Source: Phalacrocorax aristotelis (Eukaryota > Chordata > Aves > Suliformes > Phalacrocoracidae). Taken from it: a DNA stretch of 64,000 nt. The position numbers and the translations under genes are program-made. The stretch's first letter is position 1, and every line of letters starts with the position of its first letter. The notes beneath the pieces were generated by a model. It was not told where the DNA came from and searched no databases. It saw nothing but the letters and a program-made list of their open reading frames with translations. The stretch covers positions 3,951,001 to 4,015,000 of the forward strand of contig NC_134282.1 of NCBI RefSeq assembly GCF_949628215.1, written 5' to 3'. Below, piece after piece: positions 1 through 14,039 of the stretch.

Positions 1-3000
1 AAGAAATAGGGTCAGGAGCAGCCTGAAATCAGGAGCTAATGAGGAAGAAACAGGAGGAACTTGAATGGAGGGGTAGTCGTGCTCTGAGGAGCCACTGGCT
101 GGGCCAGGGCTGTGGACATTGATCCAAACTAGAAATGCTGCCACTGCACTGCTGGGAATAACTGGAGAGGCAAATACTCAGGATATCTTGAAGGTAAGAT
201 GTCATAGCAGCAGAAGATTAAAAATAAGTTCAAGCTCAATTTGTCTTTGTAAGTTCTCAGGTCACCAGGCACTTGAGAAAAAGACCATAAAGAGACTGTA
301 TAGCTGGGTAGATGGGAGAAGCGTGGTTTCATATGTGCAGGAGAGCATTTAAGCGACTTTACTCCGAAGATATCAAGCAGCAGGTTCAACTACCGAAAGC
401 TGAGCGCAGCCCCTGCGAATGGGACGTGATGCTGCTGACCAGCTCCCGAGCACAGACCGTGGCACTCACGGACACTATGTGCATCAGGGGATTAGCGGTG
501 GGGAAACATAACCCACGTACAAATAGTGCAAAGGACCGACCCGCCAATGTTGATCGGACCCGAAACGAGCCTTGTGTGAGCCACTGGCAACACCAGCGAC
601 GAAGGCTCCGCTGTGAACCAAGCCCTGCAGAGCTATTCACTTGGGCTTCAGTGCTGCTTTCGCCTCTGTGCTGGCTGCAGGGCTCGGCTGTACCACCCTG
701 GGATTCAGTCTCAACATCAGCCTGTGGCCAGTTATCGCTCTGTTTGGGAATAAGTTACGAGTCTCTCCCAGAATCCACTTCCCTACAACAGCTGTGGCTC
801 TAACACTAATCACGGTTGGGCTGGTTACAAACTATGTCTTTCCACCTACTCCCATCTACATGGATTCCTATTTAAATGGTTATTGGGGGGAAAGAAAAAG
901 AAAAAGGTGAGGTTATTGATTCAAAAAATTTGCATTTCCCAATGAGAGCCCCGAAGGTGGCTCACCGCAGTCAGACAGCAGAAGAGCAGGCACAGGGAGG
1001 TTTTAAATCAAGGCAAAAAGGCAGAACATAATGCTTCCAATTTACTTTCTTAAAATGAAATGTGCAAGCTAAAAAGCCATGAATAAGCACTACCGAACAC
1101 TGCAGCCACCGAAGAGATTTTTAAGCCGCCACCCCCCTTCCCCTCTATCTTGTCAAGAGACTGTGTTTTCATTGTGTTCATATGGTAATTTAAATCATGC
1201 CAGGGCTCAGAGCATACAGTGTAATTGTAAGTCGGCAAGGGTTTGAATGCCATCACTGCTGTGCAAATAACATCATCAGCTCATCAGCTGTGTCAGTAAC
1301 ATTGCAATTATGTAAGCAACTGTTATTTCCACCCCTGATATGCCACATTAGAACTTATTTTGGGGGCTGAAGCTGACAGGTATTCTATAAATATAAAAAG
1401 CACACAACAGCAGCTGAGCCGTGGTTCAAGGGAGGAACATCATTCCACCGGGGCCTTCTGGTGGCATCGCCAGGAGCGCAGGCACCGTGGGATGGTCCTA
1501 AAGGAGATGCTGTAAAACCTGCTGCTTTTCTGGTGCTCCCCTTGCCCTCACCCTACCCGTCCCCCGGGACCTGTTTCATTCCCTCTTACCGCCCTTTGTG
1601 CTCCCCCGACACAAGCATTACCCCCAGGATAGAAAAAGATTACTTTTAACCACAGAAGAAAGTTATGTAGACATTTTAACTTGCTCTGTTGCAGAAGAGT
1701 CTTGGGGGTTCGGCGGTTGTTTTTAGATATGGCTAAGCCCCCGGACTGGAGCTTGGTACTAAGTGATTAGTCTTTCTGAGACTTCCCGTATGCTTTTGGC
1801 CAGATCAATGATTGCCTAAGCTTTCATTTCAGTTTCTTAAAAATGAGGCTAGCATAATGATTCCTTTCCCTAATCCTCTGCATGTTTATATGGTGAGCAC
1901 GTCACAGCAGAATCAGCCCACCAGGCTGTCTTCAGAGAGCCCCAACCTCCCCGTGCTCCTGTTGCAACCGATCTCTTGGCAACAGAGGAGCAAAAGCCGC
2001 CGAGAAAGTACCCATCAGGGTTCATCAGCCCGGTAGAAAACCCTTTCCCGTGGCATCACGCACAGTGCTACGCAAAGCCGATCCGCTGAAGCTGTCGCCC
2101 CTGCAAGCTTCGCGGGGAGGAGGCGGCAGAGCTCCTCTCCCAGACGCTTTCCCTGTACCCTCGGCCCCCAGGGGGGCAGAAGGAACGGTCCGTAAGCTTT
2201 CCTGCTTGCCTCATTTTCTCTCAACCACACACGCGCACCCCTCACCAACACAACACCAACACAAACCGTGCCAGAGCGCGTGGCACAGCTTCAAGTTCAG
2301 GGCTGAGGAGCACCTGAGTAACACCTCAATCAATGAATAAATACAATAGGAAGCCACGCTCAGATAAATTCACAGTCAGCTGTTCTGTGTTGTGCCTAAA
2401 GAAGCAACACTCCACTGAATGCATGTCAGGATGATAGATTAGGACTTTTTTTTTTTAAATATTTCAGCTTAAAATGCAATTGGAAGACTGATTCTTTAGA
2501 TCCGCACATTATATAGAGTCTAGGTCGTGAGTATAACTCAGTGTGAAGGGTGATGATTCTCATCCTCACCTTACAGCAACGCTGCATATCGCAAAAGCTG
2601 ACAAAGGGTATGAATAAAGGCAAGGTTGGGGGAGAGATAGCCATAAAATTATGAATGTCTGGTATTTACAGAATACCTGTACACAGTGCTATTAATCTAT
2701 ATTTTTGGTTGTTTGGAAATCACCTCTGCAAGGAAGACATGTCTATCCGAATGTGCTCTTTATTAGAATAATTACGTTTTTATTTTGGAGAGGCACTGAG
2801 GTCATCTATTCTTTTACTGTATTCTCTAGTGTATTATATTCATGGGAAAACATATTTATTCAGAACTTCATTTTGATTTAATAGAAAAATGGTTCTTGCC
2901 ACAGCAATGTGGAATGCTCATTTTTCTCCATGTGTTGATTTTTGGCATATAAACGCCAGAAGCCTCTGTTCTCTTTCCTTATCAAGAAAAACTTGCCCGA

Positions 3001-3332
3001 GATTAATTTCCTCATCATCCTTTCCTTTTAAAGTGGCTGTTTTTCAATGCCATTTAAAGACAGAGTTGTGATAAATTCCTGTTTTCAATGTACAGATTTC
3101 AATGAAAGAGTCTATTCCACAGCAGTAAAGTAATTGAATCCAATGGAAAGGGACAAAAAAAAAAAAAATTATGAAATCGGGTACTGCTACTCCAGCCGAT
3201 TGTATGAGAGCTGCCTTCATGTATTTTTCTTTCTAATGACAATTAGTTTTGAAATAAACTAATTGCAAAAGTTTTTCAATTTTTATGGAGGGGAAGGGAC
3301 ATGCTTCTGACACCACTTCTTTATAATTGCAG
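1..3332 (+). other. SPATA16: SPATA16 last intron (partial), no exon recognised
   Basis: This stretch lies upstream of the SPATA16 terminal exon and ends in an acceptor, ttataattgcag. I looked for the preceding exon (the part before the family's GQIEDFLYQ segment) and found nothing matching, so that exon is probably outside the window. The open frames here have no family resemblance and no paired splice sites. No repeat family was recognised. Confidence 0.6.
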
Positions 3333-3455
3333 ATCGGACTAATTGAAGACTACTTATACCAAGTAGAAGACAATTACTTAAAGAATAAAAGGCTGAGAAC
3401 AGCTAGGACGGAAAAAAAGAAGATGAAGAGGGTTCAAAGTGCAGAGCAACATTAG
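3333..3455 (+). CDS. SPATA16: SPATA16 terminal coding exon (C-terminus)
   Basis: This exon encodes the last 40 residues of spermatogenesis-associated protein 16, a testis TPR-domain protein linked to acrosome formation in mammals. After the acceptor ttataattgcag the frame reads IGLIEDYLYQVEDNYLKNKR and continues with a Lys/Arg-rich tail ending in SAEQH and TAG. It closely resembles the human C-terminus I remember (GQIEDFLYQLEDSFLKTKK, then a basic tail). The TPR exons are upstream of the window. The gene converges on ECT2, as in the human locus. The phase at the exon start is 0. The identification rests on one short exon plus synteny, but the match is distinctive. Confidence 0.88.
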   Translation: MGLIEDYLYQVEDNYLKNKRLRTARTEKKKMKRVQSAEQH

Positions 3456-3675
3456 AGCCTAGGAAACATCAAACTGTCCCTTACCAGCCCTAAAGACATG
3501 GCCAAAAAGCGAACAGGAAAATTAACACTGTAGATGTTTGATAGATAGGTCAAAAAGAGCCACCTTCCCACTTAATGAGCGTTCCCCTCACTATGGGGTA
3601 TCTTTAGCAAGACAATCCCGCACTTCATTAGTCTTAACTGGTTGGAATAAATGTCCGGGAAAGGCTTATTTTAAA
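3456..3675 (+). other. SPATA16: SPATA16 3' UTR with poly(A) signal
   Basis: The untranslated tail follows the TAG stop. The first canonical AATAAA is at 3646-3651, about 190 bases after the stop, so cleavage is expected near 3665-3675. The exact end cannot be fixed from sequence. Confidence 0.6.
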
Positions 3676-6600
3676 TTGTCTTGTTTATTTAAATAGTAAC
3701 AGCCAGCCAAAAAGGGGCCTGTGTTTTCTGCTCTGAGAATATTCTGCATCCAAAGTCTATAAAATCGTCCCGGTTTGATTATCGCCCAAAAAGCAATGAA
3801 AACAAGGATCCTTCCACCCTCAGCTAAGAGTAATTCGGTCTAACACTGCCTTCTTCCCAGGTTAGTGCCTTATGCCACAGAACTCGGTACACTCTAGGGG
3901 AAAAGTGACATCCTGCAGCTGTAGGGCTGCAGCAACTACAAGTGCAAGAAACACGACACTGCAAGAAGAGGAAGGCAAAAAAGGAGCCCAGCTGTTGCCC
4001 CGCAGTTAAGAATGTCAAGTCCTTCGCTCTCAGCTGTGCCCTAAAGATGATTCTCCCCCCCCGCCATTAGATGGTAATTGTTTTTTTAAAAAAATGCACT
4101 AACTCTCCAGGGAAGAGAATAACTGCACCTGCCTTCTCCAGAGCAAATCTCTTGGTTAAGGATCAGCGACACGTCTTGCGCTCCCCCGGCAGCAGCCTGG
4201 CACGTAGGCACATCCTACACCGCTTTGGTCGTCAAGGGAGCACACGTTCCCAAATCCTCCGAGACCTGTCATCAGCGAGCAAAGCAACGCACCTACTTCT
4301 CAACAGGGATCACCTTATCGGATGAGGTTTGATAGGCATCCCCAGCTAAGGCGTGCAGTCTCTTTTAAGGCTGGCATCTCCTTTTTGTTCTCTGTGTTTA
4401 CTTTGTAAGAATATAACCTCACCCTATAAAAACAGCATTCAGTTAATTACATTTTCTCATTAAAGGGTGACTTTAAAACAAAAAGACAGGAAGAAAGGAA
4501 AAATCCACCTGCCCAGCCCTAAGATTTAATTAAAAATCCAAGACCTCAAAGACGTTTAGCCACTTAATTCCCATTATCTATTTATCACAGGTAGGAGTCT
4601 AAATCCTACAGATTTTTATCTGCTATAGACCATCTTCCTAGGCTCTCATAAAAGATTTTTGAAAACTAAGAAAGAACCAGCAAAAGCTTTGATGGTCCTT
4701 TGTTCATTGTTAACAGAGTAAGTATAAAGAATTTTTTTGAGAAAATCTGAGCTAACTTGAGCTCCTTAAACATGTGGGACAGAGAAACGAAGAATTATTG
4801 CCCTTTGGAGACAGCGTTATTTTGCTATGGAGTTGGTTTTGTCAGATGAAGTTTTATGACACATAGTGGCAATCATCCATCTTTGATGAGCAGACACACA
4901 CTAAATCAGAAAGACTGTTCCCCACGGATCATCAAGTCACAGTCACCACACAGTTTGGTAAATCATGAGGCTCTTAAGCAAATACTCTTAATTTCATGCA
5001 AGCTGGCTTACAATTCTTTTCTGTATTTAATGCAAAATCAGGTATTTTTACCTAGAATGATGAAAAATAATAAAGCGCACTGAAAACAGGTGATCTTTGG
5101 GAAGGAAAAAAAGCAACATTGCCAGTGAAAAACAGCTGTCTGTGCGACACATACAAGCAGATCCGAGTGCACTGAGAAAGATGTACCAGTCTCATCGCGG
5201 AGCTTTGCGAGAGACCCAGATCTGAGACAAGATGTTGACATTTCACTTTTCAGATATCAGGTAGGGCAGAAAACCTGTCTTATGCTGCAGATCAATACAT
5301 CACTGAGAGAGAGAGGCCGTAGCCCAAATCAATCTGTGAGGTGTCAGAAACATCTTGGCCAACACCTGGCTGCAGCGCCCTTTAGCCTCCTGAAAGCCAC
5401 AGACTGAAGCAGTTGTCAGGAGATGAAGTCAGCTATGAAACAACACAAAGCAAACATGAAAGGAGCCTCTGTCAGAGAAGGGCGTTGCTGTTTTCCAAAA
5501 CAACTATCCGTAATGCACAGATTCCCAGGCCCAAATCTGCATATCTGCATAGTATTTTATTCAGGACTTACGGAGGGTCGACTTCACTCCATGAATATAA
5601 CCACATTTTGGCTGGACAAACGGGGAAGAATTGTTGGGGGGCGGATTTCTGAGGCTTGCTGCATGCAGTACAGTTTCTAAAACACGAGATTCACTAGGCT
5701 CACCTACAAAAATTAAAACACATCATAATAAATAACTTGCCTTTTGTAGAATTTGCAGGCGGTATTATAGTGATTCTCTGGCCTCTTTACTGGTGATCTC
5801 TATAGGGTGATGACATATACCATGGCTCCTTTCATCCACAAAATATTATCACAAGTTGGACTTCATTCCTCATCCTCCTTTTTGTTAAGGGCACATAAAA
5901 AAAAAAAAGCCTGGCCCATGGCTGCTGTGGCTATTTTAGTCTCATACACAAGGACACATCTGAGACCACTCCCCAAGGGTTCCACTCTCAGGTCACTTCT
6001 CTCTCAAAGATGAGTTTCCAAATGAATAATGAAGGTTTGTTTCCCTCCACCACAGACTTTTTTTTTTGTCACAGAAATGATTTATCTGTTGACAGCTAGG
6101 TTCACTGGCCCCAGGCAACTGACGTCAGTTGAAACCACTCAATTAAAAGCAAACAACACTTTACTAATTTACGGAAAGGGGTGGGGGAAAGGTATAAATA
6201 CCCTCTCCCCTAAGACAGCCTCGTAACTCTTCTGCTTTCTGTTGGAATTCTTGCTTCCTTATCAATGCCAGAACTTCTGCGCTAAGCCCTGGAAGGGACG
6301 GTGAGCACAGGCAGAGTCAGCTCCTTCGGGTGTCAGGTATGTGTTTACTGTTGGGTTACAACAGTAGTTACTACTCAGAGAAGGTCACCCAGACAGTGTT
6401 TGGTCTTGATAAACACTTCTCACTTTCACTATTTGTGAAGTCTTCTCTGTCAAAGAGGTACAACAAAAAACACTTGAAAAATACAAGGTTGTGATTCAAA
6501 GCGATGGAGGGTGGGTCTACAGCTGAAGTATTAAAGTACACCCACCGCCAGAGGAAGACGACGAAATGCACTCAGATGACATCCAGTGGTAGGGACTACA

Positions 6601-9600
6601 TGAGGACATGCACTAATTGAATCCCTAGCGGCAGACGCCATCGGTAGCCTGCTGTTGCCAATCTCCCTCTGTCGTCAATGGGAGGGGCAGTGCTCAGAAA
6701 ATCATTTGGAGGACCTCAGTCACACTCCTGCCTCTGCAAGTATCTCCCTCTACCTCTGTTGCACATCAAAGGTGAAAGGGAAAAGAACGCTACATCAAGT
6801 TTTCCTTCAAATTTGACTACACAGCTTGCAAATTCCTGAGGGCAAGGACTGTCCTACAGCCCACTCTAGGTAGCCTCTTAGGAAGTAGCATATTAATACT
6901 TCTAAACAAAATACCACTCAAAAAGCAGTCTCATATTAAAAAAAAAAAAAACTATGAACTGATCATGAGTTTACTGACACAGAAGACGTAGGAGGGATAT
7001 TAGGTGCCACACGGTAGCTCCAAAACAAAGTCCATGGCTAAAAGTAGAAGAATCTATGCACACACACACTGTATTATTCTTACAACCCAGCTGAGAGGTC
7101 GTACAAATGTAACCTGTTGCTTATTCAGCGGCTAGATGCGATCACACATCTTTAATCTCAAAAGACAGAACAACAGCAGGCCACAGTTTTACATTTTTCC
7201 ATTTGAACTACAACCATTGTCACAAGAACCAATTTCACGTTGGGCTGTTTCTTGTTCTCCTTGCAATTCATCACGAGAAGACATGAGATCTAAGATACCT
7301 CAGCAAGGCATAGCCCATGAATAATACAGCGCGTTACTTTGACCTTTTCAGTTTGCTTTGTGGTGCGATTGGCCAACCGTTCCTGTCCTCCCCTGTTAAC
7401 CAGCCCATTAACCCGGGAGGAGAAGGTGGAACGGACAGACAATTAGCCAGCAGAATACTGAAAAGGTTAACACAGGAGCGCACGGCCCCGGCTTTCTTGA
7501 GTTTTAATGGGTATTGAGATTCTGCGATCTCCCTCCTCTTTCAAAGTCTGCAGGGAAAAAAATAAGAAATCGCACAAGATGAATTTTGTTCTCATTTCAG
7601 ATTATAATCATGTAGTTCCTTTCAGATGTCACACTTGGATGATTCTAGTTTATGCGTGAATAAACCGAGAAGAATGTTTATTTTTATCCCTCTCAATATG
7701 GAGAATATTCAATTAGAGCGGTGAACTTTTTCTTTGAAGCTGGTCATTCTTGAGTAAAGGGAAATTGGAGAAAGTAGAGGCGGAAAAGCTCCATACAGCA
7801 GCCGCCTTTAAAAAGGTCACGCTTGCTACACTAACTACGCGAGCTGAGTCATTCCCGTCATTTCCTAGTCAAAGAGGAGAAACGGTGGGATTTTTCCACC
7901 CTGTGGGCTGCCAGCTGCAGAAAGCTCTACCTTGGTATTACCTCAGTATTCACCAAAACTACCAGGGCAGGTGGATCTCACTTGTCTCGGGCACACGGAG
8001 GGAATGAGGCACAGTAGGTCTCGGTGGAGCTTCAGAAGCGCCTGGCGAAAGCAGCTGCCCCGTTTCTCCCGGTTTTCGTACGTCTTTGTAAAATGTAGCC
8101 TTTTTTTTGGAAGGACCATGCCATCATGAATGACCCAAAGTTATACAGGCAAGCGTCAGAAAATGTTTCCTGAAGCCTTGTAGCTGAAAGGCTTAACTTC
8201 AAGAGTTCACATGAGCTTCTTCACTCATATTTTCTAACGTTACTCTGGTGGTTCAGTTACGATGACCTGGCCTAGTCTGTTTTTCAGACGCTGCCAAATT
8301 CTTTTCTTTGTACAAATGTGTTATTTTGAGTTGCTCTTAATAGCAATGGTACTAAATACTCACTTCAGATGGGAGAAGTGTGGGCAAAGAGAAAGGGACC
8401 TTTCCGCTACCCATTAGAACTCCAGATTTTACATTTATTACAGGTATTGACCGCAATGAAGCTGAGTCTTCTTTATTATCTCACAGTAATAATATAATCT
8501 CTGTTTTGCTTAAGGTGAACAGTGATATTCAGACAGGAAGAATTGCTAATAAAGAAAAGATAAAGCTTTAAATTATAACAATTACTTCCATGGTTTCTCT
8601 CTGTAATACATTCTAAGTCCACAAGGGGCCATTAAGGTCACCTATATGCCAAGGATTTTTACGTGGTGCTTTTTGATATACGGGTTCTCAGGTAACACCA
8701 TTTCTTTTGACCCCTGCTCTTGAGCGCTATCGTTGATGGATTTCTGACAAACTAGGTATTGAAATAGTGAAACACTTCAGGGCATACTCACAAACTGAAA
8801 GAGATCAGAGAAGCATAATCGTCTTTCAGAGGTGCAGTTGTTCTTTTTAGGATAAAAGTTCTGCTGTTTCTGTGACAATTTCAGCGACTGAAGTCAGCAC
8901 AAAGAAAAGTTTATCAGGCTGCAATATCTTTAATGTGTTGATTTGAAGAAATCTGTAGCAATTTTAATGAGCCCTTATTCTTGACTTAAAGTCTTGAATA
9001 GAATTGCATATTTCTGGGCATTTAGTGAGAAAAGTTATAGCAGTTACACCATCTACTAGCTATCCATAACTCTACCCACCGCTGTTCAGGACTAGACGGA
9101 CACCATCATCACGAGAACTCCCAACCTCAACAGCTCATTTCTACAGATCACTATCGCAAATTACAACATATCACCGATTAGGAGACTAGTAATCCTGTCA
9201 AAAAAACAGGTTAAATTCCGGCTAGGTTGACTAGAAAAGGCAAGTGAAGAGAAAGAAAAAGAAGGACAATTCATTCCTGCATTTGTTCTAGTGTCTGGGT
9301 GACCTGGGGAGTATCTATGGCACAGAATGGCCTGTCCCCTCCCGCAGATAAAGGGCTAAAAATCTTATTGTTCTTTGTGCTCACTAAATCAGGGTTGAGG
9401 CGCCCCGTAAGAGGAGAGTGCCAGGAAACATGCTGAGCTGTTATACTGCCTTGAACAGTTTCTCTCCAAAGCCTCCTTTAAAAGCAACACAGCAGCAACT
9501 TAATTTTTAAAATATATTTATCCACCACTATTGTTAAACCCGCCATAAGAATTTCTGTTTTCTGGAGGAATAAGGCCATCAGCCTTTACATATCAACAAA

Positions 9601-9660
9601 CAAGCAGAGAAAAAGCTTCTTTGTTAAGATATGGAGTGTCACTTTGGGGGGGGGGTAAAA
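3676..9660. other. Convergent intergenic sequence, SPATA16 to ECT2 (left part)
   Basis: This lies between the 3' ends of SPATA16 (+) and ECT2 (-). It is AT-rich, with scattered short open frames lacking splice-site pairs or recognisable domains. I see no gene, RNA gene or mobile element I can name. Short A and T runs occur near 5889, 6060 and 6937. Confidence 0.5.
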
Positions 9661-9663
9661 ACC

Positions 9664-9952
9664 GGAGGTGCATAAAACCGAATTCTGCCATTTAATTAGT
9701 AATCAGCAATGATCTGTCAGTCAGAGTTACTGTAATTCATGAACTGTTAAGTCAAAGCAAAAATGGCAAGTAATTAGGCTGTATCCATTAGAGCTTCACT
9801 AGCACTCACTCATAGTGTTGGGGTTTCAATCTGAGGAAGAAATGGAAGTGTGAAACTCCCTAATATATTCCGCCTTTTAATTAGCAATCAGTGCTGATTT
9901 GTCAGCCATACCAAGTCTAATGCATGAGCCACTGAAACACAGAAAAAAGGCA
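9664..9952. repeat. Pair of diverged ~105-bp elements with TAATTA and MEIS-like motifs
   Basis: Copy A (about 9664-9768) and copy B (about 9844-9952) are direct imperfect repeats about 180 bases apart. Both contain the core TTTAATTAG, one base, AATCAG, a short variable spacer, TGAT, one base, TGTCAG. Both also have a TAATNCATGA block some 30 bases on and end near GGCA. TAATTA is a homeodomain core and CTGTCA is the complement of a MEIS/TALE core. Neither copy has coding potential. A duplicated regulatory element is one reading; an old repeat family is the alternative. Confidence 0.5.
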
Positions 9953-12900
9953 CATTTTCAAAATCATTTATGCTTATATTTACATTCCCTCCAGGCTGAA
10001 ACATTGGAGAAACTACTGAAATACCATCTTTGCCATCACAGAGCAGCAGAAAGCGTGTAGGAACTTACAATCCAACATAGCCAGTGAATTACTGACTGTT
10101 TGGGTAAAGCCAGAAGTTGAATATTTATGAGGGGTAGTCAGTACCTCCAAACACTGACAAATGAACATTATCGTCTTACCCGTACGCGAAACACAATCTC
10201 CAAGAGCACAGGAAATACAATTTATATTCCAGTCAATCCCATTTTAAAGGATCCATTAATAAATTGACAGCGTGCTTACCAGGCTGTTGCGATTTCCTCG
10301 ATCTCTGGATGGAGAGGCGGTGGAAGAGAAGTGCAAAAAGTCATCCTTTGCCCGATCTTCACAGGTGCCAGGGAAAGCTGAGCTGAGGGCCAGAACGCAG
10401 CCGGCTTCCGAGCTTCGGTAGGTGCAAGGTTTCACCTCCCCCAAAACAGGACGGGCTCTACAGTGCTCCTGGTAAGAGGAGCAGCAAAGCTGGGCTCTCC
10501 AGCACGAGGCCAAAAGCCTTCTTCCTTCTTCCCCAGCCCTCCAAGAGATCAAGGTGCTGGGGGGAGAGGGGCGACGAGGGGTATGAGGGTTCTCCTTCTA
10601 CCAACATTAATATAAATATCAGACCTGTAATTGCTTAATTTCACTAATATAAAGTACCTCTACTGCGTCTCCCTATGGAGGATAAAAACAAAAAGATGCT
10701 TCACATCTCTTTGTAAGTATTTTTTTTTTTTACTACTTCATATATGTATTTATACATGTAATAACTTGCTTCAACAGCAGAGGGTAGCTCCCGCTACAGT
10801 CAGGCTCTACTTAAAGTCGCTGCCTGTGTATGGATCACCTGACAAAGGCACCAAGACAGCTTAAACTAATTACTATTTGCAGGTAGGGTGGTAATTGCAC
10901 TTCTAACTGCCTAAATTAGGCATACAAATGCATGGCTGCATTTGTATAGAGGCTGACAGACTGCTCTGCGCCAGCTGAAAATTCAGCCCTAAATAGTGGT
11001 AATGTTCTTAATCTGAAAATGACTCTTGTTTGCCTAACGTCTGACAGCGTTACATCTATTTCACTAGATGTTTAATTAGTTTGTTTTCATGGTGTTCTCA
11101 TTTCCATTTTAGCTTTTGTTACTGATGGGAGAGAACAGGTTTCTGGCTCGGCACTTAAAACCCGTCCCAAGGCAAAGAACGCGGCACCGCTTTGCCTTCG
11201 CCCTTCCGATGTCAGCGCACAGAGCACTCAGCCAACATTTTAAGCTCTCAACAGCTTTTGTGTTTTTAAAGTACATTCTAGCTAGCCCCTGTTTTGTCTC
11301 TGATGGCTGGCTTTCAGAGGTTGTAAACATCCATCTCGCAGTGGAGTTTTCAGCTCCTATTTTTGAAACAGCAACTATTTTTCTGCAAAATACAGGTCAA
11401 GCCGCCCTGTTGAATCTACAACAGATTCACACACAGGTGCTCTCAAGCAGCTGTAATCTCTCCACCTTTTCTCTTTGAACAAAAACCTATAAAAGATTAA
11501 TCATCTTAGTCCATAAATGCTTTAATAGCTTGCCATGAGTGGATGTTTATGAATTCTAGGTGTAGGTTTGTGAATGGCTGGACCACTCAGGCCCAGACTA
11601 AGCTACGTGAGGAAGTTCACGTGATTCAGATATGAACAAAAGGAGAAGAGTTCATCTCCAGCCTGTGTCCCAGGCTTTCTCCAGTCTCTTGGCCAGATGC
11701 CGGCTTCTTTAATACCTCGGTGGAGTTTTTTCTACTTTTTTTAAGCAAACAAACAAGCTATTGCTTCCTTATACATCACCCTGCCTCAGTACAAGCTTTA
11801 GTCTTAGTACTCCCTCCAAACTACACCCGATAGCTATACAGGCTTCTTAAACACCGTTTATAGTATAAACTTCTGAGCACTATTCTGTATGTCAACCAGT
11901 AGCAAAGATAGGTTGGTATGACAGCACATAACGTTCTCGCAGTGCACCTACTTGAAGGAATTTATGTCTCAGAGCGGTACTGCCCTGAACTTCCACGTAC
12001 TAGTGAGGGAAGCGAGCAAGCCTGCTGCTAGGAACTGCGTTCTCCTTGAAAGTTTGGATCAGAACAGCGAGCCGTCCCCACCTAACACCCACCCAGCAGA
12101 AGACCCTTTCCTTTGGTAGCCATTCTTCAATTTTAAGAGGCACCAATTTAGAACGATGGTTAAGAGTAAGGATTTCTGTAGCGAGGAACACCAGCTCATT
12201 GACCTGTGTGATTTTGTACAGCCTACAAGAGGCAGTTGTGTTTTAAACAAAGATCATCTTTTGACCTCCTCTTCAGAGAGTTCCAGCCTTTCTGAATTAA
12301 AACAATTCTGTACGCTGAATGTGTGCTGGCTAACTCTTCAGCGCAGCGGTAAGTGAACGAGAGCGAGGTTGGAAAGAAATGTCCTTTTTATCCCAAAGTT
12401 TGTCCCTTAAGGAGCTACAGAACAGATCCTGTAGTTTTACTGATAGAGAAATCTCAGCATAAAGACTTAAGAAATTATACTTCATTCAACTAAACTCTGT
12501 GAACTGAAGTTTAAAAGATTATTCAGGAGATCTGAATTGCCTGTATCACAACTGAAGCTAGGTATTGTACAAAACCAGGTGACTGCTGGTACTCAACAAG
12601 GCACATTCCATTGCAGCTAGATGGTAAAAGTATTACTGTTTAAAATTCTGGGTTTGAGAGCTAGTCTCACCTAAAGCTTAAAAGAACACCAACAAAAATA
12701 CCCCCCCAAACGATGTACTTGTTCCAATGCTACACGTGCACATAGTATTGGAAATGGAGATGGTGGGGGCAAACCTCTTGTGTAAAAATGTCTTATTTTT
12801 GCTTGTTTCTGTTTCTCTGGAGCACCTCTCGAACTTCGAAAGCTCCCTTCCACCTCTGATCCTGTTCTGTCACGTACTCAAGTTTCTTGCTGCTGTGTGA

Positions 12901-14035
12901 CAGCTGTAAAACTAATAAGCACACTCTCCCACTGCATTATCCACTCGGTCAATAGAAATACTGAGCAGAGGCCCGGGCAGCCCCACTCGATACCACCACA
13001 GTGGATCCTAATAAGATTTACTGTCCAACAGGTAGAGATGAGCCAGCTCTGCACTCGCTCACTAGTAGCTTCCCCTCTGTGAGCAAACGTACAATACTGT
13101 CAGGCAAGGCAGCGCCTTGCTAAAACTAGGTCAGACGATTCCTACTTTTTTTCTCCAGTATCCAAAAGACTTGTTACACTGCTCTAGGTAATTAGGTTAA
13201 GAACAAGTTGTCAAATCAGCACATTAGTGTTAATTATTACCTATCCGCTTGCTATTTTAACCCAAAAAATCTCACTGTTTTCACTTCTCTCTATCTCACT
13301 GAAAAACTTCTTGTCCTGACGGTCAATATCCAATAAGCCGGTCAGGGCTTCAGTGCAATCCTCAGATACACAGTTGCGGTGCGTCCTCTCACCAGTTTGG
13401 GACCAAGCACGTCTGCAATTAACTGCTGTTAGAGTACATCACATTAGGGGATAGTCAAGTAACAAATCCGTTGTCTGATTTAAATCATCTCATCTAATTA
13501 CAGGGAGACGGAGCTGCCCTTTTTCTCTTAGCCCTAACACAAGACTTCCTTTTTTTAACAGTAGACCTTTATTTTTTAATCAAAATGGGGCTGACTCATC
13601 CTGAAACTTGACATAATAGGTTAAAATAATAATGCAGCCAGATTGCAGGAGGGGGTAAAGTCACACTGGAGGAAGGGATAGTCTTCCTCCTTCTTCAAGA
13701 GTTCACAAGACTGAGCAGAACTGGTTCCTCCATTAGAAAGTTATGCGCAGTAACTGAAGAGCGGTGGGACTCAGCACTCTGAACAATCATTTTTCCATGC
13801 ATTTAGCAACACAAGAAGCGTGCAGCACTGGTAATGACGATACCAGGCACTACAGTAAGCACTAGAGGAGGTTCAATTGGTTTCGAGTGCAAGTGAACTT
13901 GATGGAGAACCTAATACAAATAATTTGGAAATTAAAGATGACCAGAGGAATAATGACAGGCTGGTATTATCACAACTTTGCCTGGAGTGTACCAGGTTGA
14001 AGACACCCTTCAAAAAAATAACAAGAAACAAACAA
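9953..14035. other. Convergent intergenic sequence, right part
   Basis: No gene is supported. The open frames at 10256-10552 (-) and 11116-11478 (+) have no recognisable domain, no splice context and no family resemblance. This block ends at the presumed ECT2 cleavage region. Confidence 0.45.
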
Positions 14036-14039
14036 AAAA

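Noticed and set aside
312-910. Overlapping 163- and 89-codon plus-strand frames in the SPATA16 intron
   Set aside because: No similarity to SPATA16, no matching acceptor and donor in the needed phase, and no recognisable domain.
10256-10552. 98-codon minus-strand frame in the convergent intergenic region
   Set aside because: No start context, splice sites, domain or repeat identity; consistent with chance.
11116-11478. 120-codon plus-strand frame
   Set aside because: Longest frame of the gap, but there is an overlapping antisense frame and no domain or family resemblance.
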